64,000 nucleotides of DNA from Bradyrhizobium sp. SZCCT0148 (GTDB taxonomy: Bacteria; Pseudomonadota; Alphaproteobacteria; Rhizobiales; Xanthobacteraceae): positions 1 through 64,000 of the forward strand of contig NZ_JAFCKT010000013.1 in the NCBI RefSeq assembly GCF_018129985.1. The letters run 5' to 3'. Positions 28,125 to 36,621 of the stretch are shown here, one piece after another. The number at the start of each line of letters is the position of its first letter. Positions within the stretch are counted from its first letter, which is position 1. The notes under the pieces were generated by a model. It worked only from the letters and a program-made list of their open reading frames with translations. It did not search any database and was not told the DNA's origin. The translations under genes and the position numbers were made by a program.

Positions 28125-28325
28125 CGTTTGTCAGACCTTGGCTTGCCGGCTCAATATTTCCTTCGTGTGAACCATCTGGCGCGTCATTTGCAGGAATTAT
28201 TCCGGCGCGCGACTTCTCACGCGCGTCATAGGACTTGGGTAAAGCAAAAATAATTTTTGCCGCTTACGGAACTGGCGCTCCGGAAAGCGTTATATGAGAA
28301 TTACCGGGCTGGTGGGACGACGGAC

Positions 28326-28568
28326 ATGCGTATCTTGGTGTCGGCAGTGGCGTTATCTTGCCTCTTTGGCCTGCCGTGCTCTGCACAGACAATCCTCAAA
28401 TCCGAGCCTCTGATGCTGGCACCTTACGAGGTGGCTTTCGTCAAGGATGCGTCCTGCCCGTCGGGCAAGGTGCTGAAGGTGACCGGCGCGATCCGCGGGC
28501 TGCATCGCCGCAAGGCCTGCGTTCCCATGCCGGGTGAGCAGGCTTCATTGGCCGCGGCGACGCCCTGA
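28326..28568 (+). CDS. Small exported DUF6719-like hypothetical protein
   Basis: 80 residues with a signal peptide (VALSCLFGLPCSAQ). The mature part, ILKSEPLMLAPYEVAFVKDAS then CPSGKVLKVTGA and KACVP, has two cysteines likely to pair in the periplasm. I associate the pattern with short rhizobial exported proteins (DUF6719), but the domain name is from memory. Confidence 0.65.
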   Translation: MRILVSAVALSCLFGLPCSAQTILKSEPLMLAPYEVAFVKDASCPSGKVLKVTGAIRGLHRRKACVPMPGEQASLAAATP

Positions 28569-28595
28569 GCGCTTGGCGGCTTCTGCCACCGGCCA

Positions 28596-28850
28596 TCACG
28601 AATTCAGCTCGAGCTCCATCTTCGACTGGCGGTCGGCCTCGGCCTTGTTCCTGGCAGGGTCCTCTCCCTCGGCGGCCCGGCAGGGCTTGATCTCGTAATC
28701 GTTGTCGAGCACCCGGCGCGGCCCGGGACGGTCCTCGTCGGCGCTGACATCCACGACCAGCCCGCTCCGATGCGCCAGCTTCCAGACGTCGGATTCGCTC
28801 GGATAGGCTTTGCTGATCTGAGCGTCGTTGCAGAACAAGGCGTAGGGCAT
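28596..28850 (-). CDS. Small hypothetical protein
   Basis: 84 residues from ATG 28850 (MPYALFCNDAQISKAYPSE), which has a GCGGGAAGA site. The middle, VWKLAHRSGLVVDV, looks like a small alpha/beta fold, and the C-terminus is charged (NKAEADRQSKMELELN). No signal peptide. Resembles short conserved rhizobial proteins of unknown function. Confidence 0.65.
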   Translation of the reverse strand: MPYALFCNDAQISKAYPSESDVWKLAHRSGLVVDVSADEDRPGPRRVLDNDYEIKPCRAAEGEDPARNKAEADRQSKMELELNS

Positions 28851-29023
28851 TCTTCCCGCTCCCGGAAAGCGCGTTAACGACCTACGAGCCAAGCGGTTCC
28901 GGGCGGCTTCCGATCACGGCGCCGTGATCAGAGGGCAGAGGTCCTGAGTCCTTAACGAGTCCTGAATCCCGGAAAAAAGAATCCCTGGGACTCGTTTGGC
29001 GGAATCAGCGGATGTTCCCGCCC

Positions 29024-29131
29024 ATGACGAGCGACCTGAACACCTCTTGTGGGCACATGCTTCTGCCGCTGACTTTGGCGCTGGTCAGCGCCTGCGCGGC
29101 CAATCTTTGGCTGGTGTGGTCCTGGATCTAA
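29024..29131 (+). CDS. Possible 35-residue membrane peptide
   Basis: Open frame MTSDLNTSCGHMLLPLTLAL ending in WLVWSWI, with one hydrophobic segment long enough to span a membrane. GGCGGA lies upstream, nearer the in-frame ATG at 29012. Too short for confident calling; conservation would decide. Confidence 0.35.
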   Translation: MTSDLNTSCGHMLLPLTLALVSACAANLWLVWSWI

Positions 29132-29148
29132 GGCCCTGAGGGGGCGGC

Positions 29149-29523
29149 TTACTTTCTCGCCGGTGGGCCGGAGCCGTCGCGAATGGCGGCGCGCAACCTG
29201 GACAGGGTTTCGGCGCAATATTCCTCGCGCTCGCGCTCGAACCGCTCTTGATGCTTGCGGAAACTGGCAATGCGGGCCTGCATCTCGTTCCGGAAGTCCC
29301 CGCCCGCGCGCGGCGCCGGCAGGGGGGCGGGCGGGGGCGGCAGCGGGGCTTGCTTCCGCGTGGTCTCGACATCGCGAGCCTGCACGGCGACGTCATCGGC
29401 TGGGACGCGTTGGGCAGCCGTGCTCGTGCCCGGTTGAAGGACATGATCCTTCCTGCCGGTCACCGATTGGACAAAGGCCATTGTCTGCGCGATCAGAGCG
29501 TCGCGTTCCGCGATCCATTTCAT
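29149..29523 (-). CDS. Hypothetical protein with C-terminal coiled coil
   Basis: 124 residues from ATG 29523 (MKWIAERDALIAQTMAFVQ), which follows TGAGGTGGATC. A Pro-rich linker (PLPPPPAPLPAP) joins the N-terminal helix to a charged C-terminal helix (ASFRKHQERFEREREEYCAE), a likely coiled coil. Cytosolic. No family known to me. Confidence 0.6.
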   Translation of the reverse strand: MKWIAERDALIAQTMAFVQSVTGRKDHVLQPGTSTAAQRVPADDVAVQARDVETTRKQAPLPPPPAPLPAPRAGGDFRNEMQARIASFRKHQERFEREREEYCAETLSRLRAAIRDGSGPPARK

Positions 29524-29623
29524 GATCCACCTCAGCCGCCGCATTCCAGCAAAGCGACTGCGTCAAATCAAGCAAGTTTGCAAAGGGATTGCATATTTTT
29601 CCCGGTCATCCGACATAGGGCGG

Positions 29624-29788
29624 ATGAACTCCGGAGCAGAACGGTCGAACGCGGTGGAGGGCCTAAGGCTCATCCGCGCGTTCCTGTCGCTGCCGCCCGA
29701 CAAGCGGGCGGAGGTCATCGCGTTCGTGGAGGGTTTGGCACGTGCGCAGGACCGGCCCGCAGAGGGCGCAGAGGCGTCGCCGAAGTAA
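29624..29788 (+). CDS. Small hypothetical helical protein
   Basis: 54 residues (MNSGAERSNAVEGLRLIRAF), with LSLPPDKRAEVIAFVEGLAR resembling a short regulatory helix bundle often seen in tiny rhizobial proteins. Ends 3 bp before the stop of the convergent gene. Function unknown. Confidence 0.5.
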   Translation: MNSGAERSNAVEGLRLIRAFLSLPPDKRAEVIAFVEGLARAQDRPAEGAEASPK

Positions 29789-29791
29789 GCG

Positions 29792-30034
29792 TTATCGCTG
29801 GCGTGGATTGACGTTCGGCTCGAACGGGGCGCCGATCACCCGAACCGGCGTGAGATCCGACGTCCGCGGCATCTCGGTCGTCGCCCGCTCAGCCGTCACC
29901 CGCTCAGCGACCAGCCGTTCGGACTGAGGTCCGATGGCAGGCTCCAGCAGCGCCAACGTGCCCGCCACAGCGCCGCAACACAGCGTCACCGTCGCCAGCA
30001 AGAACATATTCCGGTTTTCTTCTCTGATCCGCAT
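29792..30034 (-). CDS. Small membrane-anchored hypothetical protein
   Basis: 80 residues from ATG 30034 (MRIREENRNMFLLATVTLCC): a hydrophobic segment (MFLLATVTLCCGAVAGTLALL) followed by a polar tail ending PFEPNVNPRQR. Probably a single-pass or signal-anchored periplasmic peptide. No family recognised. Confidence 0.55.
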   Translation of the reverse strand: MRIREENRNMFLLATVTLCCGAVAGTLALLEPAIGPQSERLVAERVTAERATTEMPRTSDLTPVRVIGAPFEPNVNPRQR

Positions 30035-30251
30035 GGGCCGACAACGCAAAACGCCCGGGCGCGGTTCCGCTGTTGGAGAGATCCCGGGTGCCGCGAAAAC
30101 GGGCTCAAGCTTACGCGAAGCTTACGCCGGAGCGCAGAGGGGTTTATTTTCCGTAAGAGGACGCCCTCAAATTGCATTAAATTTTAACAACCGCAGGTTT
30201 TGATGCACGGTGCTGGGTTTATGCCCGGCAGAACATTGGTGAGCGGCGGAC

Positions 30252-31949
30252 ATGAGCTTTTTGAACAATCTGAAGATCGTCTGGAAAGTGGCGCTGATCG
30301 TGGCGGTGATGGGCTGCGCGATGATCGCCGTCGCGGGCTTCGGCGCGCGCGAACTTGCCGCAACCGTCGACAGCTTCGGCGAACTCGCCGCCGCGCAATC
30401 CTCCGCGCTCAACCTCGCGCGCGCCCAGCGCCGTGCGGAGACTTACCATGCCGCGCTCTATGCCGTCCTCACCGAGGCAACCGAGGCCGGCAATGCCGCT
30501 CGGCTGAAGACCGCGAACCAGAACCGCGACGAGATTCGTCAATACCTGGACGCGGCGGAGCGAGACGATCCGCAGCGCGCCAATCAGATCAAGAGCATCG
30601 GTGACCAGCTGACGGGAGCGTTCGCGGGTTGCGACCCGGTGCTGAAGGCGGGATCGCAGGCCAGCAGCACGGAAGAAAATGCCAAGGCCGCCGACCGGGC
30701 GCACAAGGAGTGCGATCCGCTGCTCGATGCGGCCCTCGCACGCATTGCCCAATTCACCACCGAAACCGGTCAGGCCGTCGCCAAGCGCAAAGAGGTCATC
30801 AATCGCGATACACGCGCCGCGACCTGGACCGTGGTCGGCGTCAGCGCCGGCGGCCTGATCCTGGGCATGGCGATCGCGCTGTTCATCGGCCTCAAGGCGA
30901 TGTCGCAGCCGATTGCCCGGCTCAAGCTCGCCATGGAGGGGCTTGCCCGCAACGATCTCAAGACCGAGGTGTCCGAGAAGGACCGGCACGACGAGATCGG
31001 CGACATGGCCAGGACGGTCGAAGTCTTCAAGACCAATGCGCTCGAAGTCGAGCGCCTCAAGGCTGCGCAGCTCGAGGTCGAGAAGCAGGCTGCCGAGCAG
31101 CGCCGCCGCGACATGGTCAACCTCGCCGACGGCTTTGAACGCGCGGTCGGCGAAATCATCGAGACGGTGGGCTCGGCGTCCACCGAGCTCGAAGCATCGT
31201 CCTCGACGCTTGCCACCACCGCGCAGCGCGCGCAGGAGCTGACCTCGGTCGTCGCCGTCGCTTCGGGCGAAGCCACCGGCAATGTGCAGTCGGTCGCGAC
31301 CGCCACCGAAGAGTTGTCCTCGTCAGTCAATGAGATCAGCCGGCAGGTGCAGGAATCCGCGCGGATGGCGGGTGAAGCCGTCGCCCAGGCCCGCACCACG
31401 ACCGAACGAGTCAGCGAGCTCTCGGTCGCGGCGACCCGGATCGGCGACGTCGTCGAACTGATCAACACCATTGCCGGCCAGACCAACCTCTTGGCGCTGA
31501 ATGCCACGATCGAGGCGGCGCGTGCCGGCGAGGCCGGTCGAGGCTTCGCGGTCGTCGCGGCCGAAGTGAAGACGCTGGCCGAGCAGACCGCGAAAGCGAC
31601 CGGCGAGATCAGCCAGCAGATCTCCGGCATCCAGACAGCCACCCAGGACTCCGTCAATGCGATCCGCGACATCTCCGTGACCATCGAGCGGCTGTCGGAA
31701 GTGTCGTCGACCATCGCCGCGGCCGTCGAGGAGCAGGGCGCAGCGACCCAGGAAATCTCGCGCAACGTCCAGCAGGCCGCGCACGGCACCCAGAAGGTCT
31801 CGTCGAACATCACCGACGTGCAGCGCGGCGCCGCCGAGACCGGCTCGGCGTCCTCGCAGGTGCTCTCGACCGCCAAGATGCTGGCAAGCGACAGCACAAG
31901 GCTGAAGGACGAGGTCGGGAAATTCCTGCGGACGGTGCGCACGGCGTAA
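30252..31949 (+). CDS. Methyl-accepting chemotaxis protein
   Basis: 565-residue transmembrane chemoreceptor. TM1 is near residues 10-30, a helical periplasmic sensor follows (~35-180), TM2 is VVGVSAGGLILGMAIALFIGL, then HAMP, and a long cytoplasmic signalling coiled coil. The hairpin tip carries the conserved VELINTIAGQTNLLALNATIEAARAGE in register (split here as VELINTIAGQ and TNLLALNATIEAARAGE). Signals to CheA/CheW; ligand unknown. No che genes are adjacent. Confidence 0.95.
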   Translation: MSFLNNLKIVWKVALIVAVMGCAMIAVAGFGARELAATVDSFGELAAAQSSALNLARAQRRAETYHAALYAVLTEATEAGNAARLKTANQNRDEIRQYLDAAERDDPQRANQIKSIGDQLTGAFAGCDPVLKAGSQASSTEENAKAADRAHKECDPLLDAALARIAQFTTETGQAVAKRKEVINRDTRAATWTVVGVSAGGLILGMAIALFIGLKAMSQPIARLKLAMEGLARNDLKTEVSEKDRHDEIGDMARTVEVFKTNALEVERLKAAQLEVEKQAAEQRRRDMVNLADGFERAVGEIIETVGSASTELEASSSTLATTAQRAQELTSVVAVASGEATGNVQSVATATEELSSSVNEISRQVQESARMAGEAVAQARTTTERVSELSVAATRIGDVVELINTIAGQTNLLALNATIEAARAGEAGRGFAVVAAEVKTLAEQTAKATGEISQQISGIQTATQDSVNAIRDISVTIERLSEVSSTIAAAVEEQGAATQEISRNVQQAAHGTQKVSSNITDVQRGAAETGSASSQVLSTAKMLASDSTRLKDEVGKFLRTVRTA

Positions 31950-31970
31950 GTCCGCCGGCATCGCCGCGTT

Positions 31971-32084
31971 CTAGAGCGCCAGCACGAAACCGAGCGCGAG
32001 AATCAGCAGCACGGCCGTCATGACGACGGCCGTCACCGCGCCGGCAGCGATCCTGGCCTTGTCTCGGGGCGTGGTGGCGTGCAT
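31971..32084 (-). CDS. 37-residue single-pass membrane peptide
   Basis: Open frame MHATTPRDKARIAAGAVTAV followed by a strongly hydrophobic VMTAVLLILALGFVLAL end. It reads as a positively charged N-terminus plus one transmembrane helix, a typical small membrane protein. It lies convergent to the chemoreceptor and divergent from a methyltransferase. The ribosome site is not strong. Confidence 0.5.
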   Translation of the reverse strand: MHATTPRDKARIAAGAVTAVVMTAVLLILALGFVLAL

Positions 32085-32180
32085 GGCATGCGCACGTTAC
32101 CTCTTATTGAAATCGGATCCAATCTGTGGTTGTTGACCGTCCCCGCGCGGGTGCGCGGATAGACACCACGGGTCCGGGAC

Positions 32181-32900
32181 ATGAACGAGGACGTCGGCGA
32201 CGGCTGGGCCACCTCGGCGGCCGCATGGATCGCCGAGCAAGGCGAGGATGGCGACTATGGCCGTCGTTTCGTGCTGGATGCACCGATGCGGGCGCGGATC
32301 GAAGGTCGCGGATTCCGCGACGCGCTCGACGTCGGCTGCGGGGAGGGGCGCTTCTGCCGCATCATGCAGCGCGCCGGCATCCGCACCACCGGCATCGATC
32401 CGACCGAGGCGCTGCTGGCGCGCGCTAGGCAGCTCGATCCCGAGGGCGACTACCGGCTCGGCCGCGCCGAGACGATGGATGCCGAGGCGTGCTACGATCT
32501 CGTCGTCAGCTATCTCAGCCTGATCGACATACCCGATCTCGCCGCGGCGATCGCCGGGATGGTGGCGGCACTGCGGCCCGGCGGCACTCTGCTGATCGCC
32601 AACATGACCAGCTTCAACACCGCCGGCCCACCGGACGGCTGGACGCGCGACCGCGACGGCACCTTGCGCTTCACCATCGATCACTACATGGACGAACGCG
32701 CGACCTGGGTGAGCTGGCGCGACATGCGGATCCTGAACTGGCACCGTCCGCTCAGCACCTACATGACGCTGCTGCTCGACCACGGTCTCCAGCTGCGCCT
32801 GTTCAGTGAGCCTCAACCGACGGGCGGCACCCCCGAGCAGATCGCCCGGCATCGCCGCGTGCCCTACTTCCACATCATGGAGTGGCAGAAGCCGGATTGA
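32181..32900 (+). CDS. Class I SAM-dependent methyltransferase
   Basis: 239 residues with the Rossmann-fold SAM site: ALDVGCGEGRFCRIM (motif I), GIDPTEALLARAR (acidic loop) and AALRPGGTLLIANM (post-motif III). The acceptor substrate is unknown. It is followed by a second, unrelated methyltransferase on the same strand 60 bp later. Confidence 0.88.
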   Translation: MNEDVGDGWATSAAAWIAEQGEDGDYGRRFVLDAPMRARIEGRGFRDALDVGCGEGRFCRIMQRAGIRTTGIDPTEALLARARQLDPEGDYRLGRAETMDAEACYDLVVSYLSLIDIPDLAAAIAGMVAALRPGGTLLIANMTSFNTAGPPDGWTRDRDGTLRFTIDHYMDERATWVSWRDMRILNWHRPLSTYMTLLLDHGLQLRLFSEPQPTGGTPEQIARHRRVPYFHIMEWQKPD

Positions 32901-32960
32901 GCGGTGCGGGCCCCCCGGCTTGCTGTAGTGTGATCGTGCGACTTGAGGTGAGGCTTGCCG

Positions 32961-33674
32961 ATGATCTCAAACCGTCCCCCCGTGCTTGCCCATGAACGCT
33001 TCGTCGCCGACCGCGATAATTTCTCCGGGCTCGATCTCGCCGCGCGGTTTGAGCGGATCGAGCGGACCAACCTCTGGGGCGCTGCCAGCTCGGTGTCCGG
33101 CCTCGGCTCGGAGGACCCGGCCACTGCAGCGATCCGGGACGCGTTGCCGCCGCTGCTGCAGCGGCTCGGCGTGCGCTCGCTGCTCGATGCGCCCTGCGGC
33201 GATGCCGGCTGGATCGGCCGCGTGAAGCTCGACCTCGATTATATCGGGATCGACATCGTGCCGTCTCTGATCGAGACCAACAATGAGCGTGCGGCGCGCG
33301 GCGAACTGGCCGGCCGATTTCTGGTGGCCGATATCACGCGCGATGCACTGCCGCGTGCCGACCTGATCCTGTGCCGGGACTGCCTGGTGCATCTGAGTTT
33401 TCAGAACATCGCCCGCGCGATTGCTCGCTTTCGCGAGAGCGGCGCGCAATTCCTGCTCGTCACGACGTTTCAGGAATTTGAGGCCAATCGTGATTGCGAG
33501 GACGGCGACTGGCGCGCGCTCAACATGACGAAGCCGCCGTTCGACTGGCCGGTGCCGCGCGCGTTGATCGACGAGCGCTGCGAGGAGGGCGATGGCGGCT
33601 GGCGCGACAAGAGCCTCGGGCTCTGGCGGCTGGACGACCTGCCGAATCCCGTCCACGTGGCCGCGGATGTGTGA
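32961..33674 (+). CDS. Class I SAM-dependent methyltransferase (second of pair)
   Basis: 237 residues; motif I is SLLDAPCGDAGWIG, with IGIDIVPSLIETN and ADLILCRDCLVHLSF further on. It is only remotely like the preceding methyltransferase, so the pair is not a recent duplication. ATG 32961 follows TGAGGTGAGG. A role on small molecules or glycans is possible but unproved. Confidence 0.82.
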   Translation: MISNRPPVLAHERFVADRDNFSGLDLAARFERIERTNLWGAASSVSGLGSEDPATAAIRDALPPLLQRLGVRSLLDAPCGDAGWIGRVKLDLDYIGIDIVPSLIETNNERAARGELAGRFLVADITRDALPRADLILCRDCLVHLSFQNIARAIARFRESGAQFLLVTTFQEFEANRDCEDGDWRALNMTKPPFDWPVPRALIDERCEEGDGGWRDKSLGLWRLDDLPNPVHVAADV

Positions 33675-33768
33675 CGGCTGCGGCACAACCTCCATTGCGG
33701 ATTCAATCGCGCCTGCGATAGACTTCGGGTTGTGTAGGCGATCTCCCGTCGCATGCCGGAGCCCCTCC

Positions 33769-35601
33769 ATGGGTCTACGTGCCGTCCTGGCCGCGGTGTT
33801 GATCTGGTGCAGCGCGCCGGCGCTGGCGCAGCAGGACGGGGGCGCACTCTATGCCGCGCATTGTGCGCAATGCCACGATGGCGATGCGCAGGCCCGCGTG
33901 CCCGGCCGCGGCGCCATGCAGGCGATGTCGTTCGATCATGTGCTGGCGACCTTGTCCAGCGGCAGCATGGCGGCGATGGCAAAGGACCGCAGCGAGGCCG
34001 AACGCCGCGCGATCGCCTCCTTCGTCACCGGCAAGACGGCGGCGAACGGCGCCGCCGCGGACGCAGATGGCGGCTGCGCGCAACAGGCGAGCGGCTTCCC
34101 GCAAGCCCTCGACGGTCCGCACTGGAACGGATGGGGCGTCGACGCTGCTAACAGCCGGTTCCAGCCGACCGACATGGCCGGGCTGACGGCGGAGCAGGTG
34201 CCGCGCCTGCGGCTGAAATGGGCTTATGCCTTTCCCGGGGCCTCGGTGTCGTTTGCGTCGCCGACGATCGTCGGCGGAATGCTGTTCATCGGCGGCACCG
34301 ATCGCAAAGTCCATGCGCTCGATGCGCGAAGCGGCTGCACGCTGTGGACGGTGGCGATCGATGCGGCGGTGCGCGCCGCGATCAGCGTTTCAAAGCTTCC
34401 GGGGTCCGATCAGGACGCGATCTTCTTCGGCGATCTGCGCGCCAACGCGTATGCGGTGAACGCGCTGACCGGTGCGCTGATCTGGAAGACGAAGGTGGAG
34501 GAGCATGCGGCCGCGCGGATTACCGGTGCGCCGACGCTGCATGATGGTGTGCTCTACGTGCCGGTGTCGTCACTCGAGGAGGCCGCCGGCTCGCAGGCCT
34601 CCTACGAATGCTGCACCTTCCGCGGCAGCGTGGTGGCGCTCGAGGCCGCGACCGGCAAGACGATCTGGCAGGCCTACACGATTCCCGAGATCCCGCATCC
34701 CACGACCAGGAATGCCAGGGGCACGCAGCTCTTCGGCCCGTCGGGCGCTGCGATCTGGTCGGCGCCGACGATCGATGCGAAGCGGGGCGCGGTCTATGTG
34801 GCGACCAGTAATTCCTATTCGAACCCGCCGGCTGCGACCGCCGATTCGATCCTCGCGTTCGAGCTGACAACCGGGAAGCTGCTGTGGAAGCAGCAGGCGA
34901 CGCCGAAGGACGCCTTCGTGGTGGCGTGCTTCATGGCGGACAAGACCAATTGTCCCGACGAGCACGGGCCCGACCACGATTTCGGCCAGTCGCCGATCCT
35001 CGTCACCTTGCGCGATGGCAAGCGCATTCTGGCCATCGCGCAAAAATCCGGCGTCGTGCACGCGCTCGATCCCGACGACGGTGGCAAGATCCTGTGGCAG
35101 ACCCGGATCGGGAAGGGCGGTTCGCTCGGCGGCAGCGAATGGGGCTCGGCCGCGGACGGCGAGCGCATCTATGTCGCCAACTCCGACGTGCGATTCATGC
35201 GCGACGGCACGCGGCAACTGGATTCCACGCAAGGTGGCGGCCTGTTCGGCCTCGACCTTGCGAGCGGCAAGATCGCCATGGAAGTGCCGCCGGTCGCGTG
35301 CGGCGACCGCCGCCAATGCAGCCCCGCGCTCTCGGCGGCGGTGAGCCTGATCCCGGGCGTCGTGTTCTCCGGCGGTGTCAGCGGTTTCCTGCGCGCCTAT
35401 GCCACCGACGGCAAATTGCTCTGGGAATTCGACACCGCGCAGGATTTCAAGGCCGTGAACGGCGTCCCTGCCCATGGCGGCGCGATCGACGGCCCCGGGC
35501 CCGTCATCGCCGGCGGCATGCTCTACACCAATTCCGGCTACGGCCAATGGAGCGGCGTCGCCGGCAACGTGCTGCTGGCGTTCGAGGTCGGAACAGACTG
35601 A
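33769..35601 (+). CDS. Cytochrome c-PQQ beta-propeller dehydrogenase (polyvinyl-alcohol dehydrogenase type)
   Basis: 610 residues exported by a signal peptide (VLAAVLIWCSAPALAQQ). A short cytochrome c domain carries CAQCH haem attachment. From WNGWGVDAANSRFQ onward is an 8-bladed PQQ propeller with repeated blade motifs (KVHALDARSGCTLW, VVALEAATGKTIW, ILAFELTTGKLLW, LWEFDT). The order (cytochrome c first, then propeller) is that of polyvinyl-alcohol dehydrogenase, an alcohol oxidase of the periplasm, though the true substrate is unknown. A vicinal Cys pair (YECCTF), as in PQQ alcohol dehydrogenases, is present. Confidence 0.85.
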   Translation: MGLRAVLAAVLIWCSAPALAQQDGGALYAAHCAQCHDGDAQARVPGRGAMQAMSFDHVLATLSSGSMAAMAKDRSEAERRAIASFVTGKTAANGAAADADGGCAQQASGFPQALDGPHWNGWGVDAANSRFQPTDMAGLTAEQVPRLRLKWAYAFPGASVSFASPTIVGGMLFIGGTDRKVHALDARSGCTLWTVAIDAAVRAAISVSKLPGSDQDAIFFGDLRANAYAVNALTGALIWKTKVEEHAAARITGAPTLHDGVLYVPVSSLEEAAGSQASYECCTFRGSVVALEAATGKTIWQAYTIPEIPHPTTRNARGTQLFGPSGAAIWSAPTIDAKRGAVYVATSNSYSNPPAATADSILAFELTTGKLLWKQQATPKDAFVVACFMADKTNCPDEHGPDHDFGQSPILVTLRDGKRILAIAQKSGVVHALDPDDGGKILWQTRIGKGGSLGGSEWGSAADGERIYVANSDVRFMRDGTRQLDSTQGGGLFGLDLASGKIAMEVPPVACGDRRQCSPALSAAVSLIPGVVFSGGVSGFLRAYATDGKLLWEFDTAQDFKAVNGVPAHGGAIDGPGPVIAGGMLYTNSGYGQWSGVAGNVLLAFEVGTD

Positions 35602-35604
35602 AGG

Positions 35605-35865
35605 TCATTGCCGGGGGCGGGGCAGGATCAGCACCATCGTAGCGGGTTGTCCGACGACGCTCTCCACCGCGTCCGCGATCTGCGTGCTGTATTCGGCGCT
35701 GATGACTCCCGCCATATACTCGCTGCGCGCATAGGCAATCACGACGCCGCCCGTCAGCTGTGCGCAACGAAACCCCTGAAGGTAGGTGTCGTATGCCTTT
35801 GCACCCAGGCTGAAGTTGAGCTTGGCTTGGACGGCAAAATCCTCGTCGGCGGTCAAAACAATCAT
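35605..35865 (-). CDS. Small hypothetical protein
   Basis: 86 residues from ATG 35865 (MIVLTADEDFAVQAKLNFSL), preceded by a strong GGAGGACGC site. The sequence looks like a small alpha/beta protein; VVIAYARSEYMAGVI and PATMVLILPRPRQ are hydrophobic strands. It ends 4 bp from the dehydrogenase stop. No family assigned. Confidence 0.6.
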   Translation of the reverse strand: MIVLTADEDFAVQAKLNFSLGAKAYDTYLQGFRCAQLTGGVVIAYARSEYMAGVISAEYSTQIADAVESVVGQPATMVLILPRPRQ

Positions 35866-35988
35866 GCGTCCTCCGTCTCCCGCACGAGATACGGAACGGC
35901 GCAATTAACGTTGTGCATGAGGCCATGCTGAATTGGGACGGAACGAAACGCCTGAACGTCGATGGATTTTGAAATAAGGGATGCATCA

Positions 35989-36401
35989 ATGATCGGTGCC
36001 AGATGCAGTTGCGGCGCACTCGGGCTGTCGCTTCCGGGGCCTTCGCGGCTCGTCGTTGCCTGCCATTGCCTCGACTGCCAGCGACGAACCGGCGCGCCGT
36101 TCGGCGTCGGTGCGTTCTATGCCGCGGAGGCAGTAATGATCTCGGGGACGTCAAAGCCATACGTCCGGACGGCCGCGAGTGGCGGCAAGGTTCGCAACTA
36201 TTTCTGTCCCGACTGCGGCTCGACGGTCTATTGGCTCGCCGACAATCTGCCCGCGATGATCGCGTTGCCGCCGGTGCGATCGCACATCCCGAGTTTCCGC
36301 CGCCGATGAGATCGGTGTTCGAGCAGTCGAAACATCGCTGGGTGATGATCGAAGGTGCCGAGCACTTCCAGCAAGGCAGCGTGTCGAAGCGTTCCCGCTG
36401 A
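35989..36401 (+). pseudogene. GFA-family (glutathione-dependent formaldehyde-activating-like) protein, frameshifted
   Basis: Starts MIGARCSCGALGLSLPG with the zinc-binding cysteines of the GFA fold (RCSCGA, ACHCLDCQR, YFCPDCGS). Up to about 36262 the frame is intact, then it runs to an early stop. The next frame continues the family C-terminus (AIAHPEFPPPMRSVFEQSKH and MIEGAEHF) to 36401. Restoring one missing base near 36262-36275 would give a single ~135-residue protein, the usual GFA length. Either a real mutation at the island edge or a sequencing error. Confidence 0.8.
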
Positions 36402-36418
36402 CATCCGTAGGGGACGAA

Positions 36419-36469
36419 TGGTGCCGGCTGAGGGGATTGAACCCCCGACCTTCGGTTTACAAAACCGCT
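36419..36469 (-). other. tRNA-Thr(TGT) 3' fragment: attachment-site half (attL) of the island
   Basis: Read on the minus strand, the segment gives a tRNA from the anticodon arm (GGTTTTGTAAACC, anticodon TGT) through a canonical T arm (GGGGGTTCAATCCCC) to GCCGGCACCA with encoded CCA. The 5' half is missing: beyond 36469 the sequence is unrelated to a D arm. A lone 3' half beside a tyrosine integrase (start 36622) is the standard remnant left when an element integrates into a tRNA gene. The orientation puts the element to the right. Confidence 0.85.
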
Positions 36470-36621
36470 TGTCTGTAAACAGGATATCGCCTGGCGAGAT
36501 CTAAAGCGCAAAATTTGTTGACAGTATAATAGGTTATTAAGGTAACGAAAATTGAGTGCTTGTGGGACGGACCTTCGGTCTACATATGTGTGTATCCCCA
36601 TGTATCCCCAAAAGGCCGGAA

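Noticed and set aside
36518..36530. TTGACA and TATAAT upstream of the integrase
   Set aside because: The two hexamers are only 1 bp apart and cannot form one promoter; no partner hexamer lies at 16-18 bp from either.
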